Shown piece after piece: positions 32,277 to 43,094 of a stretch of DNA of 64,000 nucleotides. Every line of letters starts with the position of its first letter. Position 1 is the first letter of the stretch. The position numbers and the translations under genes are program-made. Source of the stretch: Sordariomycetes sp. S80-01Y (Eukaryota; Ascomycota; Sordariomycetes); assembly GCA_037042185.1 (NCBI GenBank), contig JAXQJY010000033.1:2976001-3040000 (forward strand), read 5' to 3'. Below the pieces are notes generated by a model. That model had not been told where the DNA came from, did not search any database, and worked only from the letters and a program-made list of their open reading frames with translations.

Positions 32277-34760
32277 CTAGCCCTCCACGATATGCTCATT
32301 CCCGTTTTCATCGCTTTCAATGGGGTCGCCCTCAAAGCTCGGCATTGTCCGAATGTTTGGACGGCGAAACTCACGTCTTCTCAGCGAGCGGTGTGGTCGT
32401 CGCTTGTTTGGCAAGTGCGGTGGTTGGGGTGGTGGCACATCATATGCCCTGCGGCCGATGAAGGGTGGTGGTTGGTGGAAGCGCGATCCGTGGTCAGAGG
32501 ACCCTGGTTCGGCGGCCAGGGAGGTTGCAGATGTCATCGTCGGAAACACCGACGACGTAGCAGATCCGATGCTTTTTGCGCTAATTGAAGATGGTGATTC
32601 GTTCTGTGGGCCTTCTGGAAGCTTTCCAGAAGCTTTCCTAACGCGCTTTTGTGAAGTGGTGTGGTCGTGTACCGGAGACCTCACGCCTTGAATTGAGGAT
32701 CCCGGTGCTCCAGCAATGTCGCTCTTCGCGCGTCCTTCCATTTTGAGAAGCTCTAGTGTAGTTACCTCTCGGGCGTGTGCGAGCGCCTGGCGGCTGATCT
32801 CAGCAGTGTCGCCATCGCAGACGAATTTCATCCAGATCTCATCCTCGTCCTCGATGCTCTCGTGACGGGCGCCCAGGTCCTTGCTAGCCCCGTCTCCTTT
32901 TCCTTGGCCGATACGTTCCACCTTCGTGGGTAAGTCCTGTACATGGGGCGGCTTGTGAAGCCCGTGGCCGTGAGGCGCAAGCCCAATACTGTCACGCACA
33001 CCGGCAATATGAGGATGCGACAAGTTGACACGTTCTCCTCCACGTGCGGAGGGCACTGGATCTGGCTGTGCTTCCCCATCCTCACCTTCCTTCGAAATTG
33101 CAGTCGAGACTGCCAAATGCACCATGGAGGTTTCCTCTAGGTGGTGGGTATCGTCTTCGCCCGAGACGAGGGCTGAGTTTTGGGCTTCGTCGTGAGGCGA
33201 CCCGTCGAGCGCCCGCAATATCAATGATGGTCGTCGCAGCGTAGTATCGGGGGTGTCCGAAGCATTCAAAGCTTGGCTAAACCCGGGCGTGATACTACGG
33301 GCTGCCTGTTGATGGTCTCGTGCGATACCCCTTTCGAGCCTTTCGCAACTTGGCTCGATCCATCCCGTCCATTCATTGTCCTCCTCTCGACGAATTGCCC
33401 TCTGATCTTTTTGCTGCCCGCCAATTTCAGTAATAATGCTGCTCGGCTTTTCGAACCGCTCCTCATTACAAGTACTCGAGGCTCTGACAGTATGGCCTGG
33501 CTGGACGGGGTTGGGTCCATCTGGTCGAGTGAACAAAAACGAAGCGCTACTAGCGAGTGATGACGCAGCCTCAAAGGGGGACCCAGACGCCACAGCTTGC
33601 GACATATTCCCGGCTGCTTGTGTGGTGAGGCTGAGAATTGGAGGGATTCGAACGGTGTTGATTTGGTCTCGTGACGGATGCGGATGATGAATCGCCGGAG
33701 GGAAACTGTCTCCTTGATGGAATTCCTGATCTCTGGCGGTCGGCCCGCGATAGTGTAGTTTCGAAGCAAGCTCCTGACGAGGCGAGACACGATACATTGG
33801 AGACCTACGGTCCCACGGTTCACTCCAGTCTTCTTGTACGGAAGAGATCCGTGGCGGAGGCGACAGTGTAAGCTGGCGCGACGAGTCCCAGGCGTCCCGA
33901 GTTCTTTCGTCCTCGTCGTTCGTCAATGGTGAAATCCGCCTGCTTGCCGCCCTAAAGGTATTGTTATCTTGACTCCACTGCATACTCTCGCTACCAACAC
34001 GAAGCCTCATTAGAAGCTCATGTCTGCGAGATGGTTGTCCCTGTTCATACGGGCTGATGCCTGGGGATCTACCTCCAGTTGCCACGGCGTTTTGAGCATC
34101 GCAAGGGGCATGACTGTTCTTCGAGGGCTTGTGGTGCTTATCACGTAGTTCGCGGTTGCTTCCATCGTAGTCCACAACAAGAGGCTTCTGAACCTCGATC
34201 CCTGTCCAATCAGTCTGGCCCAAGAGCTTCCGTCTTTTGGCTTCCAATTCGGCCTTCACTTCCTTCTTGAAGGTGCTCTTTCTGCTTAGCGTATCGTAAC
34301 ATCCGTCGATCGGTGCCTGCGGAGAGGACTCGACTGACTCTGTAGAGACCCGACCCAGCAGCTGCGCCACATGATCGTGTGAGGAACTTGAGGGGTTCGA
34401 AAGTATCCCCTTCGATAAATCTAAGTTCGACTGTGGCTTTGGAGCTCGTTGTGGGACGTGGCTCGGTACAAACGGAACAGTCCTTTGGCTCGTTGACCTC
34501 GCAAGAGTAGCAGGATGAGCATGGGCCCGTGCTCGGGCGAAGCTTTTCTTCTGGCGCGCTTGATCTTTGCTCCAGCCTGTAGGACGCGAGAATCGGTTGA
34601 GGGAACTTTCCGTCCAATTCATCATGGGAGTTGCGGACGCATGAGAGTCATTCTTGGGTCCTGCAAGTGCTTCGACAGCGTGCTGCAGTCGAGAGGGGTA
34701 TGTTTGCTGAGCGCTGAAAATGGGTATCGGAAGTGTCGTGTGTCCTTCATGGAGTAGCAT
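32277..34760 (-). CDS. Unrecognised disordered protein
   Basis: A single open exon of 827 residues from the ATG at 34760; an alternative start is the Met pair at 34625 and 34622, just before NWTESSLNRFSRPT, where an ordered-looking basic segment begins. Most of the chain is Ser/Pro/Arg-rich and looks disordered. Three islands look conserved: a basic N-terminal block (WSKDQARQKKSFARARA), a KAELEAKRRKLLGQTDWTGI segment near residue 170 and an acidic DEIWMKFVCDGD segment near residue 665. It ends in ESDENGNEHIVEG. The pattern resembles fungal nuclear or cell-cycle proteins known only as hypothetical. I do not recognise the family and assign no function. It is divergent from the coiled-coil gene at 35244. 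Confidence 0.7.
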   Translation of the reverse strand: MLLHEGHTTLPIPIFSAQQTYPSRLQHAVEALAGPKNDSHASATPMMNWTESSLNRFSRPTGWSKDQARQKKSFARARAHAHPATLARSTSQRTVPFVPSHVPQRAPKPQSNLDLSKGILSNPSSSSHDHVAQLLGRVSTESVESSPQAPIDGCYDTLSRKSTFKKEVKAELEAKRRKLLGQTDWTGIEVQKPLVVDYDGSNRELRDKHHKPSKNSHAPCDAQNAVATGGRSPGISPYEQGQPSRRHELLMRLRVGSESMQWSQDNNTFRAASRRISPLTNDEDERTRDAWDSSRQLTLSPPPRISSVQEDWSEPWDRRSPMYRVSPRQELASKLHYRGPTARDQEFHQGDSFPPAIHHPHPSRDQINTVRIPPILSLTTQAAGNMSQAVASGSPFEAASSLASSASFLFTRPDGPNPVQPGHTVRASSTCNEERFEKPSSIITEIGGQQKDQRAIRREEDNEWTGWIEPSCERLERGIARDHQQAARSITPGFSQALNASDTPDTTLRRPSLILRALDGSPHDEAQNSALVSGEDDTHHLEETSMVHLAVSTAISKEGEDGEAQPDPVPSARGGERVNLSHPHIAGVRDSIGLAPHGHGLHKPPHVQDLPTKVERIGQGKGDGASKDLGARHESIEDEDEIWMKFVCDGDTAEISRQALAHAREVTTLELLKMEGRAKSDIAGAPGSSIQGVRSPVHDHTTSQKRVRKASGKLPEGPQNESPSSISAKSIGSATSSVFPTMTSATSLAAEPGSSDHGSRFHQPPPFIGRRAYDVPPPQPPHLPNKRRPHRSLRRREFRRPNIRTMPSFEGDPIESDENGNEHIVEG

Positions 34761-35243
34761 CTTCCCTAAGAGAGAACTCGCACTCTATGCTTTGAGGAAA
34801 GAAAGAGAAGGATGTCATGTGACGTGAACGGTGTCATAACGGAAGAGCGAAGGGGCACTTGCCCGATCTCTTCCAGTCGCAACATGGGTGCGTAAATCAT
34901 TGATTGTGCCGGGAACGGCGCACAGATTTTCTCCGCTGGGCACTAATCCGATTCCACTGGACACTCGTGGAAGAATCTGTAACATCGGCGCAGTGATAAG
35001 GTCATGATATTTAGATGCTGGTCTGAGAAGTACGTCGGGCTTGGAGCTCTACGAATACTGAGTACCTCTTTCGGAAAATAGTGGGGCGCTGTGAGCACCC
35101 CTGCAGAGGCCAGCTAACCTCCCGCGCGATGACGCTTTAGCTCCTGTCGTTGAGCTTCGACTGCAATCATCACCGCGCGAGCCGATCTAGCTGCGCAATT
35201 CATTCATTTATCACTCGCCTGAACAGACCGACGAACGAACACC
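34761..35243. other. Divergent promoter region
   Basis: There are 483 bases shared by the unrecognised gene (-) and the coiled-coil gene (+). I see no coding frame or element in it. Confidence 0.5.
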
Positions 35244-36995
35244 ATGGCAGACGCAGAGGAGAAGGCGAAGCAGGAGAAGATTGCCGCCGCCCGCAAGCGC
35301 GTAAGCTTTGCGACCTCGATCCCTCCATCGCGAGCTAACGCCCCTTAGGTCGAGGAGATGAAGAAGAAGAAAAAGAAGGGAGGCGCGTCGAAGAAGACCA
35401 AAGAAGAGCCAAAGGACGAAGCGAAAGGAGACTCCAAGGAAGAAGCGAAAGAAGAGCCCAAAGAAGAGACGCCTGCTGAGACGCCTGCCGAGACCACAGA
35501 GGAGGCTCCCGCCGAGTCCACTGAAGCAGACGACAAAGCCATTGAAGATGACAAGAACGACGACGCATCCCCGCCTTCTCTAGCTCAACAGTCAAAGCTG
35601 CGATCGACATCTTTCCGTGCAGGTGCTAGTCCTGGCTCGCCTGGACCCCTCAGTCCTGACGGCGGCGACACGGCACCCGATATCTACAGAAAGCACGTCG
35701 CTCGGATAGAAGAGCTTGAAAAAGAGATCAAGAAGCTGTCGAAGGATAATGAAGACTCGGAGAAGCGCTGGAAGAAGGCTGAAGATGAATTGGCGGATTT
35801 GAGGGAGGCTGAGGGTGGCGCCTCGAAGGGAGATGACGATACCGAGAAACTCGTACGTACGGTTTCATCATCCAAAGAGTCCAAGCTAACGTCTTCGCAG
35901 AAAAGCGAGATTGCTTCGTTACAGCGACAAAACACCCAGCTCCAGTCACAAGTCTCGAAGGGAGGCCACGGGCACCGCCCATCCGTCTCCGTCGCCTCGC
36001 CGCCAGCCGACCTACAAGCCGAGCTTGAATCCAAGTCGTCAACCATCGAGACCATGGAGATTGAGATCTCGAAGCTCAAGGCTCGCGTCGAACGTCAAGA
36101 ATCTGGCGCTGAGACCGAGAAGGAGCAAGTTACAGCGCTCGAAGAGAAGCTTGCGCGTGCCGAAGCCGCTGCCGGGAAAGCGCAGCGTGAGCTGCAGGAT
36201 CTCAAGCGCAACCTGGAGCGCACGTCAGAAAAGGCTGTGAAGGAAGGTAGTGAGCGATCGAGCGCCGAAACCAAGGTGCGCAGCCTGGAACAGGAGCTTG
36301 GGGAGATCAGACTGTCCAAGGGCGAGGCTGAGAAGAAGGTGGAGGCGCTAGAGAAGAAGGTGACCACTCTGACGACGCTGCACAAAGAACAGGACTCGAG
36401 ATCACAAGCACTGAAGAAGGAGAAGGAGGCCCTGGATACGGAAGTCAAGAAGCTCAAGACACAAGTCGAGAAGCTAGAAAGCGAAAACACCAAACTCAAG
36501 AGCCGCAAGTCCACCGAAGGGGGTGGGGGCCTAGATGACGAAGGCGTCGACGAACTCGAGAACGAAGAACGCCTCAAACTCGAGCGCAAGATCCGCAGCC
36601 TCGAATCCGAAATTCACGAACTGCGTTCTGGGCAATGGATCGGCAAGCGCCGCGAGCTGGAAGCCACATCTCCCGGATTCCAGGACGTTGACCTCTCGGG
36701 AAACAACCAAGGCGGCGTCGGCCACAAGAAAGCATCGCACGGCGGCGGCATCGGAGACTTCTTTACCAGCGGTCTCAATGCACTAGCTGGGACGGACGAC
36801 CAGCTGCTAGAAGACGATGACATGGACTTTGATGAGGATGCATTCAGACAGGCTCAGGAAGAGGAGAGCAAGAGGCGGCTGGAGAGGATCAAGGAGATCA
36901 AGAGGAGTTTGAAGCATTGGGAGGGGTGGAGGCTGGATATCGTTGATGTGAGGAGGGGCGGGGGAGAAGGGATTGGGGAGATATTCGAGATTTGA
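35244..36995 (+). CDS. Long coiled-coil protein (fungal 'M protein repeat' type)
   Basis: Three exons, 35244-35300, 35349-35852 and 35901-36995, give 551 residues. The first exon (MADAEEKAKQEKIAAARKR) runs straight into a Lys-rich stretch and an acidic Lys/Glu/Pro tract. From about residue 115 to 440 the protein is almost continuous heptad coiled coil. A Gly-rich segment, an acidic patch and a strongly conserved-looking end (HWEGWRLDIVDVRRG and GIGEIFEI) follow. Such proteins are usually annotated as golgin- or M-protein-like; a tethering or scaffold role is inferred, not shown. The second intron is 48 nt, three-fold and stop-free, with GTACGT, AGCTAAC and TCGCAG signals, so a 16-residue insertion isoform is possible. 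Confidence 0.85.
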
Positions 36996-37239
36996 GGCAC
37001 CGTCATAATCTCTCAGGAAGGGATTCAAGATGTATCATAGACTGTTGCGAATGGACGTGTTTGTTTACAGCCCTTTCCCTTCATTGTCCTCCTGGCGGCG
37101 TCGAATTCCGGGCCACTTTCAATGCCTCTCCTCTCTGCCTTAGTCAGCCCTAAACATACATCTGCAATGACGTGCATGAGGTTGACATCATCGTTCAGAA
37201 CTCGACGCAGATATCGTTTTGACACCAATTGCCAGCGCT

Positions 37240-38034
37240 ATGGCGGAAGAAAGGAAGAATTTCTTCATCACGGGCGCTGCCCGGGGTATTGGCCGCGGCC
37301 TAGCCCGGAGCCTCCTCGCCTCGGGCCACCGCGTGTTTCTCGTCGACAGCAACAACGCCGAGCTCAACAACACCAGCTCCCTGCTCGGCAAGAAACATAC
37401 GCTCGGCAAGGACTACAGCCTGATGCTTGCCGACGTCAGCGACCCCGGGTCCGTCGCCAAAGCCGTCGCCCAGGCCAAGTCCCTGTTCGGAGACAAGCTG
37501 CACTGCCTCGTGAACAACGCGGCTTACACGGGCGGCGTCGGCGGGACGTCGCTGAAGGACATGACGGTGGAGGAGTGGAACAGGTCGCTGCAGACGAACC
37601 TCACGGGGCCCATGCTCGTCACCCAAGCCTGCCTGCCGCTCCTCTCAGAGGCGCGCGGGTGCGTCGTCAACGTCTCGTCGACGCGTGCGCGCCAGTCCGA
37701 GCCCAACAACGAGGCCTACTCCACTACCAAGGCCGGCATCCTGGGCCTGACGCAGTCTCTAGCCGTGTCGCTCGCAGAAGACGGTGTGAGGGTGAATGCC
37801 ATCATCCCGGGCTGGATCCACGTAGAGGATGAGTGCAAGGAGGCTGACGAGAAGGGGAGGCGTTGGGAGGAGGGCCTGGCGGCGGATGATCACAAGTGGC
37901 ACTTGACCGGCAGGGTTGGCAAGGTGGAGGACATGGTCAGGGCGGTTGAGTATTTAGCCGGTGCGGATGGAGTTACGGGGAGTGAGGTGGTTGTTGACGG
38001 CGGTGTTACCAGGCGAATGGTATATCCAGAGTAG
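37240..38034 (+). CDS. Short-chain dehydrogenase/reductase
   Basis: A single exon of 264 residues; the ATG at 37240 is the first in frame. It has the classical SDR fold: TGAARGIGRGLA for NAD(P), DVSD after the fourth strand, LVNNAAY, and the catalytic Ser with Tyr and Lys in VSSTRAR and AYSTTKAG. The C-terminal GRVGKVEDMVRAVEYLAG and DGG segments are standard. An Asp (FLVDSN) at the end of the second strand suggests NAD rather than NADP. It lacks a targeting signal. The substrate is unknown; the family oxidises or reduces alcohols and ketones. It lies 244 bases after the coiled-coil gene on the same strand. Confidence 0.9.
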   Translation: MAEERKNFFITGAARGIGRGLARSLLASGHRVFLVDSNNAELNNTSSLLGKKHTLGKDYSLMLADVSDPGSVAKAVAQAKSLFGDKLHCLVNNAAYTGGVGGTSLKDMTVEEWNRSLQTNLTGPMLVTQACLPLLSEARGCVVNVSSTRARQSEPNNEAYSTTKAGILGLTQSLAVSLAEDGVRVNAIIPGWIHVEDECKEADEKGRRWEEGLAADDHKWHLTGRVGKVEDMVRAVEYLAGADGVTGSEVVVDGGVTRRMVYPE

Positions 38035-39525
38035 GAGACTCAGGGGTCGAGAGTTGGGCGCTCAACAAAAGGGGCTCTGGGTTTGGTCATAACGGCTGCT
38101 ATGCCCTCGAAATAAAAAAATGCAGCTGTCTGTCGACGTCTTCCCAGGGTTTGGACCTTATGATTCTCGGCGCACTGCCAGGTCGTGTCCGGGGATGATT
38201 CGTCAGATTGTGTTGCACGTCGCGTAACGCCGCTTGATCGTGTATGCAAATCGCAAGGTCTGATCCCAAACACATGACGTGGGTAACTAATCTGAGATAA
38301 AAAGCCTACATCTAAATGGAGCCTACCTTTTGGAGACCAGCACGAGATACTTATGTAGCTAGTAGCCATACGCCGGACTCCCGTCCCCACGTTCTTCGCA
38401 CCAAAAGTGTAGGGTAAGACGCCCTCGGACCACGCAGACCCGAAAGGCATCATCCATCACCCATGGACGTGCCACACCCTCCCGCACTTGCAACGTCGGA
38501 CTGGACGGCACCCGCGTCACCGAGACAGACCTCAGGCGCGCCCACCCACGACGACCTGCTAACCCCGGGGGAGGAAGGGTCGCATCGCATTGAGCCGACG
38601 GCGCGCGGGGGTGGTGGTTTGAGGGGGCACGGCGTATCAGCGACAGGAAGAGGCAGGTCGGTGGCTGCTTTCCCCGCATCCTCCCCCCCCAGATTCCAGG
38701 CGCATAACGTCGGGGGCGCTCGTCATGGATGGCACCTGGTGAGCCGTGGTCGTGGTCTGGTCGACTCGGTGCGATGGAGGCTGCTCAGGAAAAGAGAGCG
38801 TGGTTAATTGTGGTGCGCTGTACGGAGTAGCGCAGTGCTGGTGCGAAATAAATCACGGCGCGGGGCAGCGCTGGGAGGGGCCGTGAATTACGTGAGCTGG
38901 TGAGGATTGAGGTGAGAGGTGGACTTGAGCTTGAACTGAATGAGGTGAGTGAGGGACATCCAATGCTCGCCCCGGGCTCGGCCTCCGGTGACGTGGGAGC
39001 CGATGCTCGGCGGTCCGGTGCCACTGCCCACTGCTGCCGCTCACTGCCAGTGGATGGACGACCTCAGGCTGAGGGAAAAAGGGCAAAAAGGCGAGACAGC
39101 TGCCTTCCCTACCGTCGCCCCCAGATCCGGCCTCCTCCTCCTCCTCCCTCTACCGCGTCCACCGCAAAGGACCAGCCATCGCCACCAGCTTCAGCTTTCG
39201 CTTGGAAATACAGCTCGCGTCGTCTCGGACCTACATCTGCCCTCCGGTCTTGCACCTCCGTCCGCCCGCCGCCCGCCGTCCGCCGCCGTGTCGCCCCGTC
39301 CGTCTGCTGCAGATACCCGCACCACCACTGGCACTCGCACCCGCCGCCGGCAAACCATCGCCCGGCCTCAACCTCTACCCTCGGCTTAACCACAGCCTGA
39401 CGCGCCGCCCCTCTCGGCGAACCTCCGCCCTCTCTGCCTGCCAAACCCCCTCCCTGAACCTTCCGAAGAGCAGCTCTCTTGTCTTTTTCCTTCCCTTCCC
39501 TTTTTCTTCTTCCCTCTTCTTCACG
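38035..39525. other. Upstream region and leader of isocitrate dehydrogenase
   Basis: There are 1.5 kb without a supported separate gene. The last 400 bases are C- and CT-rich, as in highly expressed fungal genes. The open frame continues upstream of the IDP start to 39202 without a conserved sequence, so I treat it as leader. Confidence 0.5.
39466..39522 (+). promoter_or_regulatory. Pyrimidine-rich tract before the IDP start codon
   Basis: About 57 nearly pure C/T bases end just before the ATG at 39526. CT blocks of this kind precede transcription starts in strongly expressed fungal genes. Confidence 0.6.
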
Positions 39526-40878
39526 ATGAGCGCCCTCCGTTTCTCCCGCCTCCCCGCCGCCCGCATCGCTACCTCCGCCCTCCGTCCCGCTGCCGCCCTC
39601 TCCTTCGGCGCCGTCCACACCGTTTCGAACCAGTACCGAACCATGGCTTCCAAGATCAAGGTCAAGAACCCCGTCGTCGAGCTCGACGGCGACGAGATGA
39701 CCCGCGTCATCTGGAAGGACATCAAGGACAAGTTCATCCACCCCTACCTCGACATCGACCTCAAGTACTACGATCTCGGCCTCGAGTACCGCGACCAGAC
39801 CGACGACCAGGTCACCCTCGATGCCGCCGAGGCCATCAAGAAGTACTCGGTCGGTGTCAAGTGCGCCACCATCACCCCCGATGAGGCTCGTGTCGAGGAG
39901 TTTAAGCTGAAGAAGATGTGGCTGTCGCCCAACGGAACCATTCGCAATGCTCTGGGCGGCACCGTCTTCCGCGAGCCCATTGTCATTCCCAAGATCCCCC
40001 GTCTCGTGCCTGGCTGGCAGAAGCCCATCATCATCGGCCGTCACGCCTTCGGCGACCAGTACCGCGCCAAGGACAGCGTCATCAAGGGTCCCGGCAAGCT
40101 GTCCATGGTCTTCACCCCCGAGGGCGGCAAGCCCGAGGAGGTCGAGGTCTTCCAGTTCAAGAACGGCGGCGGTGTGTCGCAGACGCAGTACAACACCGAC
40201 GAGTCCATCTCCGGCTTCGCGCATGCTTCCTTCAAGCTGGCCCTCGCCAAGGGCCTGCCGCTGTACATGAGCACCAAGAACACCATCCTCAAGAAGTACG
40301 ACGGCCGCTTCAAGGACATCTTCCAGGAGATCTACGAGAGGCAGTACGCAAAGGACTTCGAGGCCAAGGGTATCTGGTACGAGCACCGTCTCATCGACGA
40401 CATGGTTGCCCAGATGATCAAGAGCACCGGCGGCTACATCATGGCCCTCAAGAACTACGACGGCGACGTTCAGTCCGACATTGTTGCCCAGGGCTTCGGC
40501 TCCCTGGGTCTCATGACCTCGGTCCTCATCACCCCCGACGGCAAGACCTTTGAGTCCGAAGCCGCCCACGGCACCGTCACGCGCCACTACCGCGAGCACC
40601 AGAAGGGCAACGAGACCAGCACCAACCCCATCGCCTCCATCTTCGCCTGGACCCGCGGTCTCATCCAGCGCGGCCAGCTCGACGGCACCCCCGAGGTCGT
40701 CGCCTTCGCCGAGAGCCTGGAGCAGGCCTGCATCGACACCGTCGACAAGGACGGTGTCATGACCAAGGACCTGGCGCTGGCCTGCGGAAAGAAGGGGCGC
40801 GAGGACTACGTCACCACCACCGAGTACCTGAACGCCGTGGAGAGGAGGATGAAGAACCTGCTCAAGGAGAAGCTGTAG
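39526..40878 (+). CDS. IDP1: NADP-dependent isocitrate dehydrogenase
   Basis: A single exon of 450 residues. Residues 1-39 are an Arg/Ala-rich mitochondrial presequence ([16 protein letters not shown]). A second in-frame ATG at 39643 (Met40, [10 protein letters not shown]) starts exactly where cytosolic IDPs begin. The body is a full eukaryotic [21 protein letters not shown], substrate-binding [12 protein letters not shown], metal-binding [17 protein letters not shown] and NADP-binding [11 protein letters not shown]. The enzyme decarboxylates isocitrate to 2-oxoglutarate and makes NADPH. In aspergilli one gene serves mitochondria and cytosol or peroxisomes through alternative starts, and the two ATGs fit that. 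The C-terminus KEKL is not a standard PTS1. It has no introns and strong C-ending codon bias, which suggests high expression. Confidence 0.96.
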   Translation: MSALRFSRLPAARIATSALRPAAALSFGAVHTVSNQYRTMASKIKVKNPVVELDGDEMTRVIWKDIKDKFIHPYLDIDLKYYDLGLEYRDQTDDQVTLDAAEAIKKYSVGVKCATITPDEARVEEFKLKKMWLSPNGTIRNALGGTVFREPIVIPKIPRLVPGWQKPIIIGRHAFGDQYRAKDSVIKGPGKLSMVFTPEGGKPEEVEVFQFKNGGGVSQTQYNTDESISGFAHASFKLALAKGLPLYMSTKNTILKKYDGRFKDIFQEIYERQYAKDFEAKGIWYEHRLIDDMVAQMIKSTGGYIMALKNYDGDVQSDIVAQGFGSLGLMTSVLITPDGKTFESEAAHGTVTRHYREHQKGNETSTNPIASIFAWTRGLIQRGQLDGTPEVVAFAESLEQACIDTVDKDGVMTKDLALACGKKGREDYVTTTEYLNAVERRMKNLLKEKL

Positions 40879-41560
40879 ATGCGGAGCTACGGGTGTGCTT
40901 TGGTGTGAAAATATAGGATCATCTGGGAGGTAAAGCGGTGGATTTGGCTTAGGCGCGCTTTTGCGTAGACATGCTTCCCCTTGCGACGAGATACACGTGT
41001 ACATACTCGTTAGAGTACAGGTAGATACCGGAACGATCTATGCTTGTTTGCGTCATACGATTTGAGTGTCCCTGACGCCGTCTACCCCTGTTGCATATTG
41101 TACACTACACGTAGCTTGCCTTCCTCGCGCTTGTAGAACCATTACCTCGGCGAGATGCCCCGTCCCACCAAAACTCCCGAAAGAACCCCTCGTAACCCTC
41201 CAAAGCAGCAATCGTCACCCCTGGGAGTTGCGGCTGACTAGGGGAGTATGGAAGGCCCCCGTCAAGTCGAACCCTGTTGTGTGCCGTGACCCTCACTAGC
41301 TGCAATTCCACGGCTGAAGTAAGAGAGAATAGGCCAGCCAGGGTCTCCAAGCCTCACCCCGGACAAGAGCGTGCAGTTTCAGGGATGCCCGGTGTCCCAG
41401 GCACAGCTGATAGCGTCTGCCCTGCCTTAGCTACCGGCGAACTCGATTAGAGAAGATCTTCCCCTGTTGTCCTGCTCCTTCCCAAACGTGGAGCTCGAGA
41501 GCCACCCTTGTCTTCGTCAGATAGAGTCTCAAAACCGCCACCCCTCATAAGCTGCGACTT
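40879..41560. other. Convergent intergenic region
   Basis: The 3' flanks of IDP (+) and IEC3 (-) lie here. No gene is supported. Confidence 0.5.
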
Positions 41561-42655
41561 CTAGTCTCCCCCCTCCGCTGCCTCCTTGGGGGCCTTCTTC
41601 TTCCTCCCTTCGCTAGGCGTTCCCTCCACATCGCTCTTCCTCTTCTTCTTGTTCGGCCGAGCACCCGAGCCCCCCTTGGGCCTGTAACCCCCATCGTCAT
41701 CCCTCTTCCTCTTTCCCTTAGGAATAGGTGTCAGACCGACATCATCGTCCTCAGCTTGCGAGTCTACATGCTCCACCGGCTGAGCCCTCGCACCGGTGCT
41801 CTTCCTCCCTCCTCGCGAGCCGGCGCCCTTGCCTCCCCTCTCACCCTTGCCCCTGGACTTCTTGGGGCCGCCTTCATCGTCGTGGTTTCCGTGCCCGTCG
41901 GCGTGATCTGCATCGAGGAAGATGTGCGGCGCGTTGGCCCGCAGCCAGCTCGTCGAGCTGTTCGGGTTCCTCAGCAAGGGGTGGACAGGCGGGTTGGCCT
42001 CTGCGTTCGCAACGGGTGCCATGGTCGGGAGTCCCTCCTCGCCCATCTTGTTGTCAATCAAATGTAGATAGTTATCTAGGTCATCTGGTGATAGGAAGCT
42101 CGCGGGGTAGGCACCGGACTCGTCTTTTTGGGTGTCCGTCACGAGGGCGGGCTTCGATTCGAGGGCCTGCGCATAGGACAGATGCGGGACGTCTTTCAGC
42201 AACTCGCGAAGGGACTTTGAGCTCGCAGGGTAGGGGGATTCCCTGTCGATATCGAGAGTCGGTTCGCCTTCGACGGGTGATAGGCTGATGTCGATGCGTT
42301 TCTCGGGTGGAATTTGGGGTGTGATGTTGATCTCGTGCAGTAAATCCAACAGACGGCTAGTCATCATTAGCACAAGGTCCTGCCTGGTGGATCTTCACAC
42401 TTGATGGTGCCTGCACAGAAGCATGTGCACAGCGCGGAGGGAAGAAGGAAGCTAGACTCACTCGTTTTCGACGGCCAGCCTCTTCACGGTAGCCTGGGCC
42501 TTGGCCTCCTGTCGAAAGATGTCCTCGCCCTCGGCCATCTTCTCATCAAAGTCAATGCGCATCTTACGGTACTTCTTCTTCCAGGACTTGTAGCCCGCGC
42601 TGCGCCTGGGCACTGCGGCTTCGGTGTTTTTGGGCTGGGGAGTTGGGGATGCCAT
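41561..42655 (-). CDS. IEC3: IEC3 subunit of the INO80 chromatin remodeller
   Basis: Two exons on the minus strand, 42655-42462 and 42356-41561, give 329 residues. The 105-nt intron (GTGAGT..GACTAG) splits a GAC codon and rejoins the diagnostic block VKRLAVENDRLLDLLHEIN. Before it lies YKSWKKKYRKMRIDFDEKM, the hallmark of the Ino80_Iec3 family. The C-terminal half is basic, Gly/Lys/Arg-rich and disordered (KGKRKRDDDGG, RPNKKKRKSD) and would act as a nuclear localisation and DNA-contact region. IEC3 is a fungal-specific subunit of the INO80 complex, which slides nucleosomes during transcription and repair. The start MASPTPQPKN is the first ATG before the conserved block without an upstream conserved extension. 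Confidence 0.9.
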
Positions 42656-43094
42656 GACGGCGGTGCGCGCGTTGCGTCGCGTCCGAGCGAGGTAACGCCT
42701 TATCGAAGAAGCCGGAGTTATTTCAGCGTGCAAAGTGCGTGGTATCGAACAATTCTTAGCAGGCCGGTGGTGGATAGTCGAGTTAGGAGGACAGGGTGGA
42801 AGTTTGATGGTGGATGCTTGTGTTGGGTGAAGGGGAAGGCGACGTCGCTGGCTCTTCCGAGGCGCTCCGTCATTTTCTGGATCGCGTCTAGGTACCAAAT
42901 TGGGCGACGGTGTTGCATGTCACGCACGGCGCAGTGAAAGAACACCAGCTTCCTGACAGACTCGACTTGACTTTGTTTTTCTCAGGGCAAGAACAGTAGA
43001 AACACTTTTCGTTCATGATCCCGATCTGGCAAAATATTACTTTGAATGCGTGCATGCGTCGATGTGTCTATATCGAGCAGCACCTCGTGCTCCT
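42656..43094. other. Short intergenic region
   Basis: There are 439 bases between the start of IEC3 and the end of SLY1, both on the minus strand. It is probably the IEC3 promoter and leader; nothing else is seen. Confidence 0.5.

Noticed and set aside
37219-37239. N-terminal extension of the SDR at 37240
   Set aside because: The extended frame would start on TTG; the first ATG at 37240 directly precedes the SDR core.
39109-41004. A 631-codon open frame on the minus strand opposite isocitrate dehydrogenase
   Set aside because: It mirrors the strongly C-biased IDP codons, which leaves the antisense frame free of stops. The protein is a Gly/Leu/Val/Asp-rich low-complexity string without family features.
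41230-41320. Possible minus-strand tRNA from a GGGTTCGACTTG sequence
   Set aside because: The T-stem bases do not pair and the flanks do not form an acceptor stem.
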